From NCBI GenBank assembly GCA_023014335.1, contig JAECYW010000033.1, forward strand, positions 186,001 to 250,000: a stretch of DNA of 64,000 nucleotides, read 5' to 3'. Source of the DNA: Galerina marginata. Lineage: Eukaryota > Basidiomycota > Agaricomycetes > Agaricales > Galerinaceae. Of this stretch, positions 12,156-23,355 are shown one piece after another (position 1 is the stretch's first letter; every line of letters starts with the position of its first letter). The position numbers and the translations under genes were made by a program. The notes beneath the pieces were generated by a model. It worked only from the letters and a program-made list of their open reading frames with translations, did not search any database and was not told where the DNA came from.

Positions 12156-12556
12156 ATGGAATACGACGGATTTAGTTCACCCCCCCAAGTTGTGCCCAAG
12201 ACCGCGAGAATCCCCGTTGATGGTAAAATTCCTGAACCGTCATGGATCCCTTTGTCTAACTTGAATTCGGGCAAGTCGGTCCCAACCCTTGATCCCTCAT
12301 CAGTGAATTGGAAATTTTTTATAAAGTACATTGAAGGCCTTCGACACCTTCAAATTACAAGGCGACCAGGGTGCTACTTTCAGATTACGGCTAGCATAGT
12401 GGGAGTAAGATCTTTTTCTTCCTTGCTCCTGTGACGAAAATTTGCGGACTCCGCCAGGGCTGTGTTTTGTTCCGAGGTGGCCCTTTCAGCGCTTCAAGCT
12501 TCAGCGCTCAGCTTCCATATTTACCTGCATCACGAACTATGAAAAGCGCGTGGTAA
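12156..12556 (+). CDS. Putative small spliced gene, unknown function
   Basis: An ATG at 12156 (gcaaATGg) opens 83 codons beginning MEYDGFSSPPQVVPKTARIP. A GTAAGA donor after 12404 and a cgccag acceptor before 12458 keep the frame and add 32 codons (GCVLFRGGPFSASSFSAQLP ...) to a TAA at 12554-12556, giving about 115 residues. No domain, signal peptide or membrane segment is evident. A TATA-like element lies upstream. It sits in relic-rich DNA, so it may be a chance frame or part of a decayed gene. I do not recognise it. Confidence 0.3.
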
Positions 12557-13645
12557 TACGCAGTGGGATCTGGGCCGAGGTAACTGGGGATCAGCGTTGC
12601 TCCAATTCTATCCTCTGCCAGTGGGTAGACCAAAACTCCATCTAACCCCGTCTGTTCGACTCTGGAGGTGCTTCACGTCTGGACTTCCCAGCTCAGCGGC
12701 TAGAGGCTAGACCCACGCGGTACAGGTTATTTCTGGGTTGTGTTTTCTAAAAGCGAGCTTTTTTTACCGTGACCAAGATCGATAATGCGGAGGTTGTAAA
12801 AACCAGTGACACGATCCATCCCACCGATACAGTGGTATTGGGCTACTTTCTCCGTTGTCACCGGTCCAACACCTTGACTGTTTGTGGACATGGTATAACT
12901 GCATCCCTTTCTGATTCGGTGGGTCAGTGCTAATGAACCACTGGAAATCATATCTATAATTATCGTTCCAAAATGATCAGGATTGGGACCTATCCTTGAC
13001 TCCAGTATGCCCATTCTACAGATTGTCAACAGGTGTGTGTGTTCGTTATCTATTTCCGACATGACGGTATCAATACTCACGCACCGATACTATCCAAGTC
13101 TCTGTAATCGAAAATTTGGGCTCCATGATCTGTGGGTCAGTGGATTGATTCTACTTCCCGTTGGGCGACTTACTTATATCACCATCTTGCTTTTTTATAG
13201 ATTTTTGTTCCTTTCAATACGGGTGACCAAACACTGCGAAGCTGGCTCGTTGTCCACTCTACCAGTACCATGCAGTCCGACTTCATCAAAGGTATTAGAG
13301 AACAACTGACTGGGTATTTGAGCCCTCTTAGTCTTTACAAATACCATCCAAATTCGGTGAGATTCTTTGAAACGGTGATGGACTTTCTTCCTCTGTTCAA
13401 TGTTAATAGCACTCTTGCTGTCTTTTCGGGGTTGTGACTGTTCAAACGTACTTATATTTTAGCCGTTTTCCCTAGACAAGGCTCGTCTGAAGTTCCTGGA
13501 GTAGTGCATTTCGTTCTGTTCAAAACTGATTTTAACGCACAGGCAGGTTGTGGTTGTGTGGCAAGTCGAACCGAAGATGTTGTGAATATCAGATTCCTTC
13601 TAATTGAACGCTCCGTGAGCTCGCTTATTGCCTCTGTATAACTTA

Positions 13646-13790
13646 TCCCAATCCATGTATTTCTTCATGGTAAATGCATATGGGGACCCCAGGACCTTTG
13701 CAATGCTACCAATTTTTTTCTCCATAACGGTGTCGCCCGGCACAATCTTCAGTTCCATGGTTCAGCTGTACCTTGTTTTTGCTTCAACAG
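13646..13790 (+). pseudogene. DUF6534 gene fragment
   Basis: The frame reads YFFMVNAYGDPRTFAMLPIF followed by FSITVSPGTIFSSMVQLY, which parallels the YGDP...S(A/V)...G...VQ block of the DUF6534 gene at the left edge of the window. No flanking exons with the family start (NTLG-like) or the C-terminal LIAA block are found nearby, and the frame soon becomes unrelated. It is best read as a broken copy. Confidence 0.6.
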
Positions 13791-13983
13791 GCCCCCCGAC
13801 TTGTACTGCGTGTTTCTACGAGAACGGAAGTCAAATTCGATCTTGTGTTCGAGCATGGCATTTTTAACGCCATGCATTTAAATCTCTGCCAAAGAATAGC
13901 CATTGCATACATTAAAATTCATTAAACCTTGTCCATGGGCCCTACCTTATATCGGAAACAGTACTACTCGTTGTAGTAGTGAG

Positions 13984-14200
13984 CTCTGGGCCGAGCTGCC
14001 CGAGCATGGATTAGATTAGATAGCTAGATCCATCAGCGGCTGTGCACGGTTTGCGTGCCAGCGCGTTTCCCTTTACAGGATCCAACCTTTGCTTGCCTCT
14101 TGCCACTACGTGCGACGCGATAGCGCACTGCTCGGCGCGTTTCCCGAGCTTCGCCAGCCTCGGACTGCTAGGGTAGGCTTGATAGGCTTACCCTATCGTG
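13984..14200 (+). repeat. Dispersed repeat, copy 1
   Basis: This 217-bp segment starts ctctgggccgagctgcccga and carries ggattagattagatag. It ends with an inverted repeat (tagggta ... taccta-type, tagggta/taccctatcgtg). A diverged copy in the same orientation lies at 19154-19384. No coding capacity is seen. It may be a short interspersed element; polymerase III boxes could not be assigned with confidence. Confidence 0.65.
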
Positions 14201-14292
14201 TATAGTTGAGTGTACTCAACTAAGCACTGTAGATCCACGCACGAGTCATCAGCAAAACGGCAATTTAGTTCCCGGTTTTTGCCAGTTATTTC

Positions 14293-14525
14293 GGTTTTCT
14301 GGGTTTCGGAAACCTAGGAAACCTGGGGAGAGAATTTCCTAGAAAAAACACTACAATAAGCAAAGGGAGGTGTCAAATTTTCGCTTACCTAGGCTTAAAT
14401 TGGTAGGACCCTGCAGGCACCACCGGGCAGGTTTTCTGGAAAACGGACATAGGTTCCAAGTCCCCAAGTTTTGCGGTTTTTTGCGGTTTTTTCAGGTTTT
14501 TTTGGTCGAGAAACCCGAAAAAACC
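14293..14525. mobile_element. MITE-like inverted-repeat element
   Basis: The left arm (ggttttctgggtttcgg at 14293) and the inverted right arm (14504-14525, ending gaaacccgaaaaaacc) match over about 22 nt with a few mismatches, enclosing about 190 bp without coding capacity. Several ggtttttt-type steps follow each other near the right arm. No clear target duplication was identified, so borders are uncertain. Confidence 0.35.
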
Positions 14526-14568
14526 TATTTGCTTGATTACTGATGGGGAGATATCCAAGGATAAATAC

Positions 14569-15672
14569 TGGGGGTCGGCAATCCTCGCTAAGGTCACGTA
14601 CCGTGACCGCGCGTGTGACGCGTGCGCGCGCCAGAAATATTTCCCCACTCGCGCCCTGCCTTCCACAATGCACTCTGCGGCACGGAAACACATTTTCAGC
14701 TCATTAAATATCCGAAATTATACCCTAGATGTATTAATGTATTATGTGTATTTTTAAATGGCTCTATGCAATGAAATCCCCTGCCAAATTGACTGTATTT
14801 TAGTACCTAACTTCTGAGGCTATAGACTCTTTGAAATGAGACTATCCCGACAGGTCTCAGTAACAAAAAACGTTTCTATGCATAAAATCTTTAATTAGCC
14901 CAGGGGAATTTAATTTTGACGTAGTATTTGTGGAGATATGTCTTGAAATTTTCAACTTTGGGTCATTAGTGACATGATAAAAAAAATTTAACATGGCCAT
15001 TCTTTGAAAAATATCATAAAAATCACTTTTTAGTAGTGGAAGAAGATGGCGTATGGCAATCTGAAGCTTTCTATAGACTTTTAGTGATTTTTGGGCGTAT
15101 AATACCTTTTTATTCAAGCAGGATCTGGCCTATTTAATCACAAAACAGCCCAATTATGCCTCTATAACTTTATAGTATTTATTGAAGAAAAATTTGGGGT
15201 AGGGAGTAACCAGGGAATTACTGGAAGGAGGGTAGGAGGCAGGGTACCCATGAATATCAAATGGGATCCACAGGTGCAAAAGCAGGTTAATAAAGTGAGT
15301 CTACCATACTAAATACATATAGAAATATGCTATTTAATGTTTAGATCTCACAAAATTCCTCTGTGGCACTGAGGAATGAAATTAAGACCTGCCTGGGCCA
15401 GGCATTTACTTGATTTATTGACCATGTAATGTTTTCATGTTGCAGTGCTATTCTTAAATAATTTGTAGACTAATTTAGTACTAGGTAATGTATATTTGGT
15501 CTATTAACCATGTAGCACAAGCATTCGTTGAGAATTGAAAGGCTGGAGGCAGGATACACAAAGCCGCCCTTTCAGGCAGCGCGTCACGCGCGTGTACCAC
15601 TATTTGTGACGCCGCGCGTGACTGACCGTGACTAAGCGCTGCCACGGCCCTATAGGGGATTGCCGACCCCCA
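14569..15672. mobile_element. Non-autonomous hAT-like DNA transposon
   Basis: Perfect 16-bp terminal inverted repeats, tgggggtcggcaatcc at 14569-14584 and its complement at 15657-15672, are flanked by the direct repeat TAAATAC at 14562-14568 and 15673-15679. Both ends carry subterminal cgtgac/gtcacg motifs (for example a ggtcacg-tac-cgtgacc palindrome just inside the left end) and GC-rich cgcgtgtgacgcg stretches, as in hAT elements where the transposase binds. The 1.1-kb body is A/T-rich and its longest frame (about 86 codons, minus) shows no transposase or zinc-finger motif, so the element depends on a source copy elsewhere. A 7-bp duplication is one short of the usual 8 bp for hAT; the shared terminal A/T bases may hide the eighth. 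It lies about 270 bp before the transporter gene and ends about where a promoter could be. Confidence 0.75.
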
Positions 15673-15946
15673 TAAATACATGCAAAGGGGAGACCCATCA
15701 AGTAGTTTTATTATAATTTTATTCTTCGAACTTCATGAAAAGTTTCCGTCAAAAGGGGCTTCGCATAAAGCGCGCGACGCTGTGGTCGGTCTGCATTTGG
15801 AAACTTTGGACTGCCGGTGTGCCAACCCATATCGGCACGTGACCTGCGCCACGCCGGAATTGTCTCCGCTGTCACTGACGACGACAAACGACCCACAAAC
15901 CTCTCCGACCACCACCAAAAAGTCCTCCAGAACACAATCTGGCTCA

Positions 15947-18659
15947 ATGACAGGCTTCTCTTCGCTGCCTCTGGCACCAGAAGAGGGCCACGACGATCAG
16001 CAACAGACATTCAAAGGCGTCTCGAAGATCCTTGGACCGCGATGGGCACATCTTCCAACAATAACGGTGGGGTTGCTTGGAGTGCAGATATTCTGGAGCG
16101 TTGAGATGTCGTATGGTGCGTGGTGGGACCGTGTGGTGCTTTCTGAGTGCTTACCGCCCAGAACTTTAGCGTCGCCGTACCTGCTTTCCCTTGGCCTATC
16201 AAAATCGAACATGGCTGTCGTGTTCATCGCTGGCCCGCTTTCTGGTCTTATTATGCAACCTCTTATTGGTGAGCTATTGAATCTAAGTGCATTTGGCTAT
16301 TTCGACTTACTGTAAGTCAAGGTGTTCTCGCTGACAACAGCACTTCACGATTTGGACGGCGGCGACCGTACATGATGCTCGGAACAATTATCTGCATTAC
16401 CGCTATGCTTTTATTAGGCTTCACGCGACCAGTCGCCTCAATATTTACGGGGTGGAATAACGACTCTGTACGCCACATTTCCATTTCGTCGCGCCTACTG
16501 ATCTCAAATCCACACAGAATGACAGACTCACAATCGCTCTCGCTGTCCTATCCATATTCCTGATAGACTTCTCCATCAATGCTGGTGAGACTCGTATCTT
16601 GTTATCCGAATTTCTATATGTTGACCGTCTACCCAGTGCAGGCTGTTGACCGCGCCCTCGTCGTTGATACGTTACCTCCTTCGGAACAGGCTGCAGGAAA
16701 CGCATGGGCTGCGCGGATGCTTGGTGTAGGAGCCGTTGCTGGTTTCTTTGTGTCAGTCCCAGGTTTCTGTACAGCACTCGCTTAACTGACACACTCTTGT
16801 AGCGGAAACATCGACCTGCCCAGGGTCCTTCCTTTCCTCGGGAAATCTCAGCTCCAAGTCCTCTCTGTCGTAGTCTCACTGCTCCTTTTCAGCGGCCATG
16901 CCCTTATGGCTGGCCTTGTCAAAGAGAAAGTTCTCCTTAAGACATTTACATCTGACGGGTGAGTGACCCTGACATCTTGCGAATGTCATGTCATTTGTGT
17001 TGAATATTTCAATCAGAAAGTCGAACCGAAAGACGTTCGTCCAGGAGACAAAAGACATCTGGAGTAATATGCGGACTCTCCCGCGTGTCATTCGCCAAAT
17101 CGTGTGTGCATTATTTGACCGCTATTTTATTTCGACTCATGGGCTTTGGCAGTGCATTATTCAATTCTTGTACGCCCAAGTTCCTGCTCCATCTCATTTC
17201 TCGCCTCACACACCCCAGCGCATGGATAGCCTGGTTCCCCGTTCTCTTCTACAGCACGATTTACGTAGGCGACCTCTACAAGACGTCCACTGCGCCAGCG
17301 AGCAACGCTGACGAGCAAGCCTTTCTTGACGCGGAGGCGACACGATTAGGCTCCCGTGCTCTCTTTTACTCTGCCCTGTTGTCTCTTCTCGTGAACCTTG
17401 CCCTACCTCTCTTCGTATCAGAGGCAGCTGGCAATGATCCATCTCGACTGTCGGCCAATGAGGAAACCTGGTGGGAGCGAGCGTGTCGTGTACCACGGGG
17501 AGTGCAGGTCCACCTTGCGACGGTATGGGCTGCTAGCCATCTGGTTTTCGCCGTTTGTATGTTCGCTACCTTGTAAGTTTATTGTCTGCTGTCTTCATCA
17601 TAGCCACTGACATCCCGCAGCTTCACACATAGTGTTTGGGGGTCGACGTTCATTATCACCGTCACTGGATTCTCTTGGGCCATAACACAATGGGCCCCTT
17701 TCTCCTTGGTTCGTAGACACTCCCATCCCCACCGAAGTTCTCTCTTCTGATAAACCACTTTCATACAGCTAGCTGAAGCCATCCTAACCGAACCCGCGAC
17801 CCAAACGACAGAAGAAGCAGGAGCCATCCGCCTGGCCGACACCCGCACACGACCACGACCACGACCGCGGACGAGCGGCGACCAGGACAACGAGCGCGAG
17901 GTGTTCCTTCCTGGCGACGACTCCGACTCTGAGGACGGAGACGGGAACGAGGGCGAAGAAGCAGCTCGGGAGGAAAGGAGGCGTGTGCTCAGTAATTCTG
18001 GAGCGCAGCTGAGCCGGATTGACATCCGGGGAACTGCTGGAGATGGGGATGTGGATGAGGACGGGTACGAGATCGTGCCTGGCCCCGGTGATACTAACGG
18101 TCGAGCGGGAGGCGGGAGTACGGCGGGCACTTTGAGTGCCAAAGCCGGCATCATCCTGGTAGGCCCAACCTCCCTTTATTTCCTCCTATCTGATTCTAAT
18201 GCTGCTTGACTGGATATACAGGGCATCCACAACATCTTCATCGTCATTCCGCAGTTCCTCGTCACGGGCTTCTCTGCCATTCTCTTTGCGCTCTTCGACC
18301 CGCAACAGCCTGCCTTGCCAGCGCACCGTGCGCCGGTGGCTGCTGGTCCTGGGGTAGTGGTGAACGGCACGGTGGCGTTGGTGGGGAACGTTTCGGCTGC
18401 TGTGGTTTCAAGGGCGCCCGAGGTAATGGGCCAGCTGATTGGGCGGGCTGGGGATGTAGTTGAGGCTGGGGGCAAGCCGTCGAATACGGTTGTTTATATC
18501 TTCCGGTAAGCAAATCGTTCTTGCTCCGTTAGAAATGCTGTGACGTGGTGCTGATAACCTTCTCCTTGTGTTTGCACCGCTTTCAGGATTGGCGGTGTCG
18601 CTGCGTCGTTCGCGTTCGTGCTGTGTTGGAGACTCGCGAGAGAGATACGGCATAGATAG
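15947..18659 (+). CDS. Sucrose-type proton symporter (GPH family, MFS fold)
   Basis: This resembles fungal SUT/GPH disaccharide-proton symporters of the plasma membrane. The ATG at 15947 starts MTGFSSLPLAPEEGHDDQQQ. Twelve membrane segments are traceable: VGLLGVQIFWSVEMSY (TM1), GPLSGLIMQPLIG (TM2), then SRFGRRRPYMMLG with the conserved basic RRRP loop before TM3, LSIFLIDFSINA (TM4), DRALVVDTLPPSEQ between TM4 and TM5, FAWIAWFPVLFYSTIYVGDL (TM7), GFSWAITQWAPFSLLAEAIL (TM10), GIHNIFIVIPQFLVTGFSA (TM11) and IGGVAASFAFVLCWRLAREI (TM12). A long hydrophilic, acidic and Arg/Pro-rich loop of roughly 130 residues (DNA about 17.8-18.16 kb) lies between TM10 and TM11. Introns are short and frames intact to TAG 18657-18659. 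The hAT-like element sits just upstream. Substrate choice (sucrose, maltose or other glucoside) is inference. Confidence 0.85.
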
Positions 18660-19153
18660 ATAGGATAAACGTGGTGTCTCGTGATATCGGACCTTCTTTT
18701 GTCTTGTATAGTGTAAGTTATCAAGTACTATAGTACCGTTTCGTGTATAATGCTCTAAATAGATACTGAGTATAACCAGCCCTCGTTCTGATGGACACTC
18801 CGTTACTTTGACCCTGGGAGGAGGATCCGCTAGGAGGCAGGGGATGGGCCGACCTAAGTAATGACTTGATTATACGACGATGTCCTTCACTACTTTGATC
18901 GACAAGGGCTCATTTTGCTGCGAATGTCCTATCGTGAACGGTGTCGGCGTCAGTGTCTACGGTTTACAAGATGAACGCGGGTATTCACGAACCTTGACCA
19001 GAACGCCGATGACATTTGACTGGAAAGGGGCACTTACGCTGGTCGGGTCAGGGTTTGTAGTAATAAAGTAAGATATTTCGCCATCTCCAATCACAAGATA
19101 GCCTAATGTAGAGAGACTTTGTATATGCAGAAAGGAAAAGTCGTTGTGGTGGC
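18660..19153. other. Stretch without a supported gene
   Basis: This is the 3' flank of the transporter up to the second dispersed repeat. A 63-codon frame at 18880 shows no domain and no splice partner. Confidence 0.5.
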
Positions 19154-19384
19154 CTCTGGCCCGAGCTGCCCGAGCCCGGATTAGATTAGATAGCATCAGG
19201 GACCGTGGCACAGCCTGTTGCCCTGTCCGATTGTAGATTGACGCGGTCCAGTGACGAACACATCCTTGCTTGATCCTGACCATTACGTGCTTGCCTGACC
19301 GCGCGCTTGCTCGAGTCCACGCGCTCCTCGAGCCTTGCAAGAACCGAGCTGCTAGAGTAGACCTGATAGGCCTACTCCATCGTG
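19154..19384 (+). repeat. Dispersed repeat, copy 2
   Basis: This segment begins ctctggcccgagctgcccga, has ggattagattagatag and ends gctgctagagtagacctgat followed by aggcctactcc. It is the diverged partner of 13984-14200, same orientation. The middle parts differ, but both ends and the terminal hairpin (gagtag/ctactc here, agggta/taccct in copy 1) are kept. It lies about 125 bp before the next gene's ATG. Confidence 0.65.
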
Positions 19385-19508
19385 GCCAACGACGTTGAAA
19401 ACAGCGCCGACGACTTCTCGGATGTTAGAAAACGCCGTGTGATAATTGTGACGAATGTCCTTAAAACGAGACTTCACACTTCCATCCACTGATCCTTCTA
19501 ACACCGTC

Positions 19509-21666
19509 ATGGCAGAACCAATTCCTGTGATCATCGTAAGTAGACGCACGATATCCTAGCAAGTATCTTACTGAAGCGACGAAACCTCTTCTAGGCTGGC
19601 GCCGGGCCCTCTGGTCTTGTTGCAGCCCTGACGCTGGCGAAGAATGGCATAAAAATCCGGGTCATCGACAAAGTCGAGAAACCTCACATAGGTTCTCGTG
19701 GATTCGGTATCCAGGTTGGAATATTCAGGCTACCTGAGCAGAAGAACTCACTAATTCGCTCTGTATCTCAAGCCTCGAACTTGCGAACTTTTCCAGATGC
19801 TCGGTATCCTTGAGGACTTCCAGAGCAAGGTAACGCAAATTCCTACCATGCGGGCATATAAACTTCCAGGCGGCACCGTCCCCGTTAAAACTTGGGATTT
19901 GTATGCAAAAACCGGTTCATGGCCTGATCGCCCATTCGTAAGGGTATAATTTAGGCCTCTAATGTGCAAAGAGCTTACGATATCATTTCCTCAGGGGAAT
20001 GGAGTCTGCCTTAGCCAGGATCAATTGGAAGGGATCCTCAGGAAGCACCTCGGAGAGTACGGGGTCCTAGTCGAGTACGGAAAGGGGTTGGTAGGGATTG
20101 AACAGACAGAAACTGCGATTATAGCTTCGGTTACAACATTCAAAGACGGGAAGCCGACCGCGGATCAAGAGCTGATTACTGCCCAATACTTAATTGGCGC
20201 AGATGGCGCTAAAGGCAGGTACTTAGACTAAAGTAGGACCAAGTAGCCCACTCATGTTCACGGAACTTGCTTGTAGGGGCATCTAGAAAACTTCTGGGAT
20301 TGACTTTCCAAGGAGAAACGCGTGACGCCGACGGAATGGTCTGGGGAGACGTCGAGATTGACGGTCTGACCACCGATGTGAGAACGCGATAAACTAATCA
20401 AATGCACGCTAATGGTCAGACATTTTAAATTAGTTTTGGAATATCTGGGGTAAGCCTGGTGCGTACACAATCATGGCGCGTCCCATCGCACCTGAGGGCA
20501 AGAAGTTCGGAATTGGAATCACGGGACAGAATTTCGACCCGACCGACCTCGCCAATGAGGAGAAAGCTAAAGAATTCATTATCAATGAAACCGGTCGAGA
20601 AGATCTCAAGTTCGGCAACTTCACGTGGCTATCTTACTTTAAGTAAGTTTATTGATTCATATTGGAACGAATAAGTATGCGACTCACAAATTTGAAAAGG
20701 CCCAATATGCGTATGGTAAACAAGTTTCAAGAAGGACGCGCCTTCATTGCAGGCGGTACGTCTTACTCTGATAAATTTTAATTATCGAGATTTTGAGATA
20801 CTTTCTAGATGCTGGCCACGTTCACTCACCTACTGGTGCTCAAGGGTTAAACTGCAGTGTGCAGGACGCGGTAAGTTTTGGATCGGGTACATAAATAATA
20901 CTGGCTTACCATCTCCGCCTTAAAGGCTAATATATCTTGGAAACTTGCTCTGGTCATCAAAGGGGTCGCACCGCCATCTCTTCTTGGTACTTACAATGCC
21001 GAGCGTTTGCCAATAATTGCACACATGCTGCAGGCCACCAGCTCACTTTACACTCATACAGTTCCCAAGCCAACAGCCCCAGTCGGACAGCCGTCCGCCA
21101 CAAAGACAACAAAAGAAGACGACGACAAAAAATCTGGTTGGTTCCGCTGGAGAAACAACGCGCTAGAGATGTACGGTATTAATTACCGTTTCAGCGACAT
21201 AGTACTTGAAGAACGCGATACGCAGCCAGTGGATCGTGAAAGTCTCGTAGCACGGGCATACGACGGGTACGAAGGCCTTGGAACACTTCTTGCAGGCGAC
21301 CGGGCACCTCAAGCCCCTGGACTGGTCGATAAAGATGGGAAAAAGACGTCTTTGTTTGACTTGTTCAAACTAAATCTCCACACTGTGCTGATTTTTGCTC
21401 CGGACGGGGTTTTTCTCGGTGCCGAGGGCATAAAGAAGTGGCCATCGTCGGTCGTACAAACCTTGATCATCACCGAAACTGGAAAAGCACCGGTCGTAGA
21501 AGATGTGTTAGCCTTCGTTGACAGTGAAAGTTTTGCCACCAACGCATATCGCGTTGAGAATGGGGAACTAACCATCGTCGTAGTTCGTCCGGATGGGTTT
21601 GTGGGCGCGATTGTGAAGGACATCGAAGGCGTAAACAGGTACTTCGCAAAGGTCTTCAGCACTTGA
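19509..21666 (+). CDS. FAD-dependent aromatic monooxygenase, phenol-hydroxylase-like
   Basis: The enzyme would hydroxylate a phenolic or related aromatic compound with NAD(P)H and O2, probably in the cytosol. The ATG at 19509 gives MAEPIPVII, and a short intron is followed by AGAGPSGLVAALTLAKNG, the GxGxxG dinucleotide-binding motif near residue 10. IGADGAKG is the DG motif; GDAGHVHSPTGAQGLNC, completed across an intron, is the FAD ribityl-binding GD motif. The C-terminal exon (to 21666) contains GDRAPQAPGLVDKDG and VVVRPDGFVGAIV, the thioredoxin-like C-terminal domain of phenol hydroxylases (PheA/TetX class with Phe_hydrox_dim fold). Total length of about 600 residues fits that family. Roughly eight introns are needed and all exons stay open. 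The exact substrate is unknown. It neighbours the sugar transporter and the arabinofuranosidase. Confidence 0.88.
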
Positions 21667-23355
21667 TTTGCTATCGCGAAGCACTCTTTTCAAATACAAT
21701 TACTCGTCTGCACTTTCTTTGTAACAATAGTCATATCTTGAGAATACCTTTATGCTCATCTTCCATCACTCACAACGGGCGGTGCAGGTTGGTATGAGAA
21801 TCAACGAGTCCACGGTGCGACCAAAATGGGGTGTCGGAAAATGGAAGACCGCGTAAGCCCACGGCTCAAAGCTCCAGAAACTGCTACAATTGGGGAGAAG
21901 TCCTTAACAGCATGAATGACTGCTACAATCGGAGAGTCCTCTCCCCTTTCGCTCCAGAACTGCCAAGAAATAGTCAGAATGAAACGACTCCATGAGTGTT
22001 CATTCAAGCATCCCTCAGCATTACTATTCATCGCTTTACATCGAAGCGAGTAACGTGTCTGTGTGGAAGAAAGGCTCTCGCAGCCTGCATTTTCCCTCGT
22101 AGAAGGTTAAATTTGACCCAGCGCGCTGGGGTGTGTTGAGGATATTCGGTGTTTGAAAGACTTAGGTACATCGAATCCTCATGGTTCTCGAGGAACGGAA
22201 GGTTTGGATCCGGGCGTGACACTGTAACTCGAGGTGCAGCGGTGTCAGAGCAGGTACGATCTAGCGCAGGGACCTAAGATTGACAAGTTGCTAGCGCCAG
22301 AGTGGTGGAGGCTGGGATTCCGAGTGAGGTGGAATGACAGAGAAACATCCATGGAAAAATTTTACGAGTTTCGCGAGGAAGTCTTCGCATCACGGTTGAC
22401 CTCAAGAGCAGATAAAATGCGCTGAGAGGGTGTAGAGAGCACGGGCTGGTTGTTATGCACAAGGTGTAGGGTTCCCTTTAGGCACTTTGTAAGCTCGAAG
22501 GCGGTACAGAAAAGCTCAGGGGGTAGTTCTTGTGACACTGGAGACACGGAAGCACGAGTGATGAGTGGCATCAGTGCTCATCAGTGAAACTGTCTATCTA
22601 GGAATTTGCCAAAGATAGACAGTCGTATTCAGTAATTAGCGGCTCCGACGATGCAGTACCGTTGAAGACGACCCCCAGCCCAAGCCCCAGCCCCGGCCAT
22701 AGAACGAACGGTATAGGACATCGTATCCGAGTCCCGGTTAGCAAGAATGTCGCAACCAAAGCGCCCGCCGAGGTTCACGTCAGCTTGGTGAGGCAAGCAT
22801 AGACAGAAACTCACCAGTTCTGTTGGCGTCTTCGGTCCCTTCGGCACCTCAAATCCTTCAAATAGGTTCGAATCCAAAAAATGCGTCGACTTTGTTGATT
22901 CTCAGCATTCTGTTCTTTTTCAGGGTTCACGTGTTCCGGCATATGACCGGCCCGAAGCTTCCGCAACCACGTATCTCTTGCGGCCGCCATTTGAACCCAC
23001 TTCTTAACAGCCAACCATTTTCATAACATTGTCATAATGTTCTCCACCTTCTTTTTCTCCCTTGCTATTCAAATATCATGGGTATTCTCTGGAATAATAT
23101 GTCATGCCTATGTTTCCTCGGTCGTTTTCTTGTTTCCTTCCTGCTCGAACGTCACGAACTGGCAGATCCACTCTTGAATGGCCCCGTCGTTTCCTTCCCG
23201 TCGGGTTTCTTGTCTCGTGGGCTTCTGGTAAGGCTCCCATGACGGACTCGGGTCGGTTTCCCTCAATCTTGGATCTGTAGCACGACATATAAGTCCGGAC
23301 AGAATGACGGGTCTCCAATTTTTAGTTTGACGACACCTTACTCCAGTAATCTTCG
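21667..23355. other. Stretch without a supported gene
   Basis: The interval between two plus-strand genes holds only short frames. A short CCAGCC/CCCCAG-rich run occurs near 22.66 kb. A ggttcgaatcc word near 22.86 kb was examined as a tRNA B box and rejected. The right end contains the GH51 promoter. Confidence 0.5.
23287..23292 (+). promoter_or_regulatory. TATA-box-like element of the GH51 gene
   Basis: The word tataag in gacatataagtcc lies about 65 bp upstream of the ATG at 23356, a usual distance for a fungal core promoter. Confidence 0.35.

Noticed and set aside
14385..14693. Two overlapping minus-strand frames of about 100 codons
   Set aside because: They span the MITE-like arm and the left end of the hAT-like element and have no domain.
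22858..22880. tRNA B-box-like word ggttcgaatcc
   Set aside because: The flanking bases do not form a T-arm stem and no A box or acceptor stem is found at the right distance.
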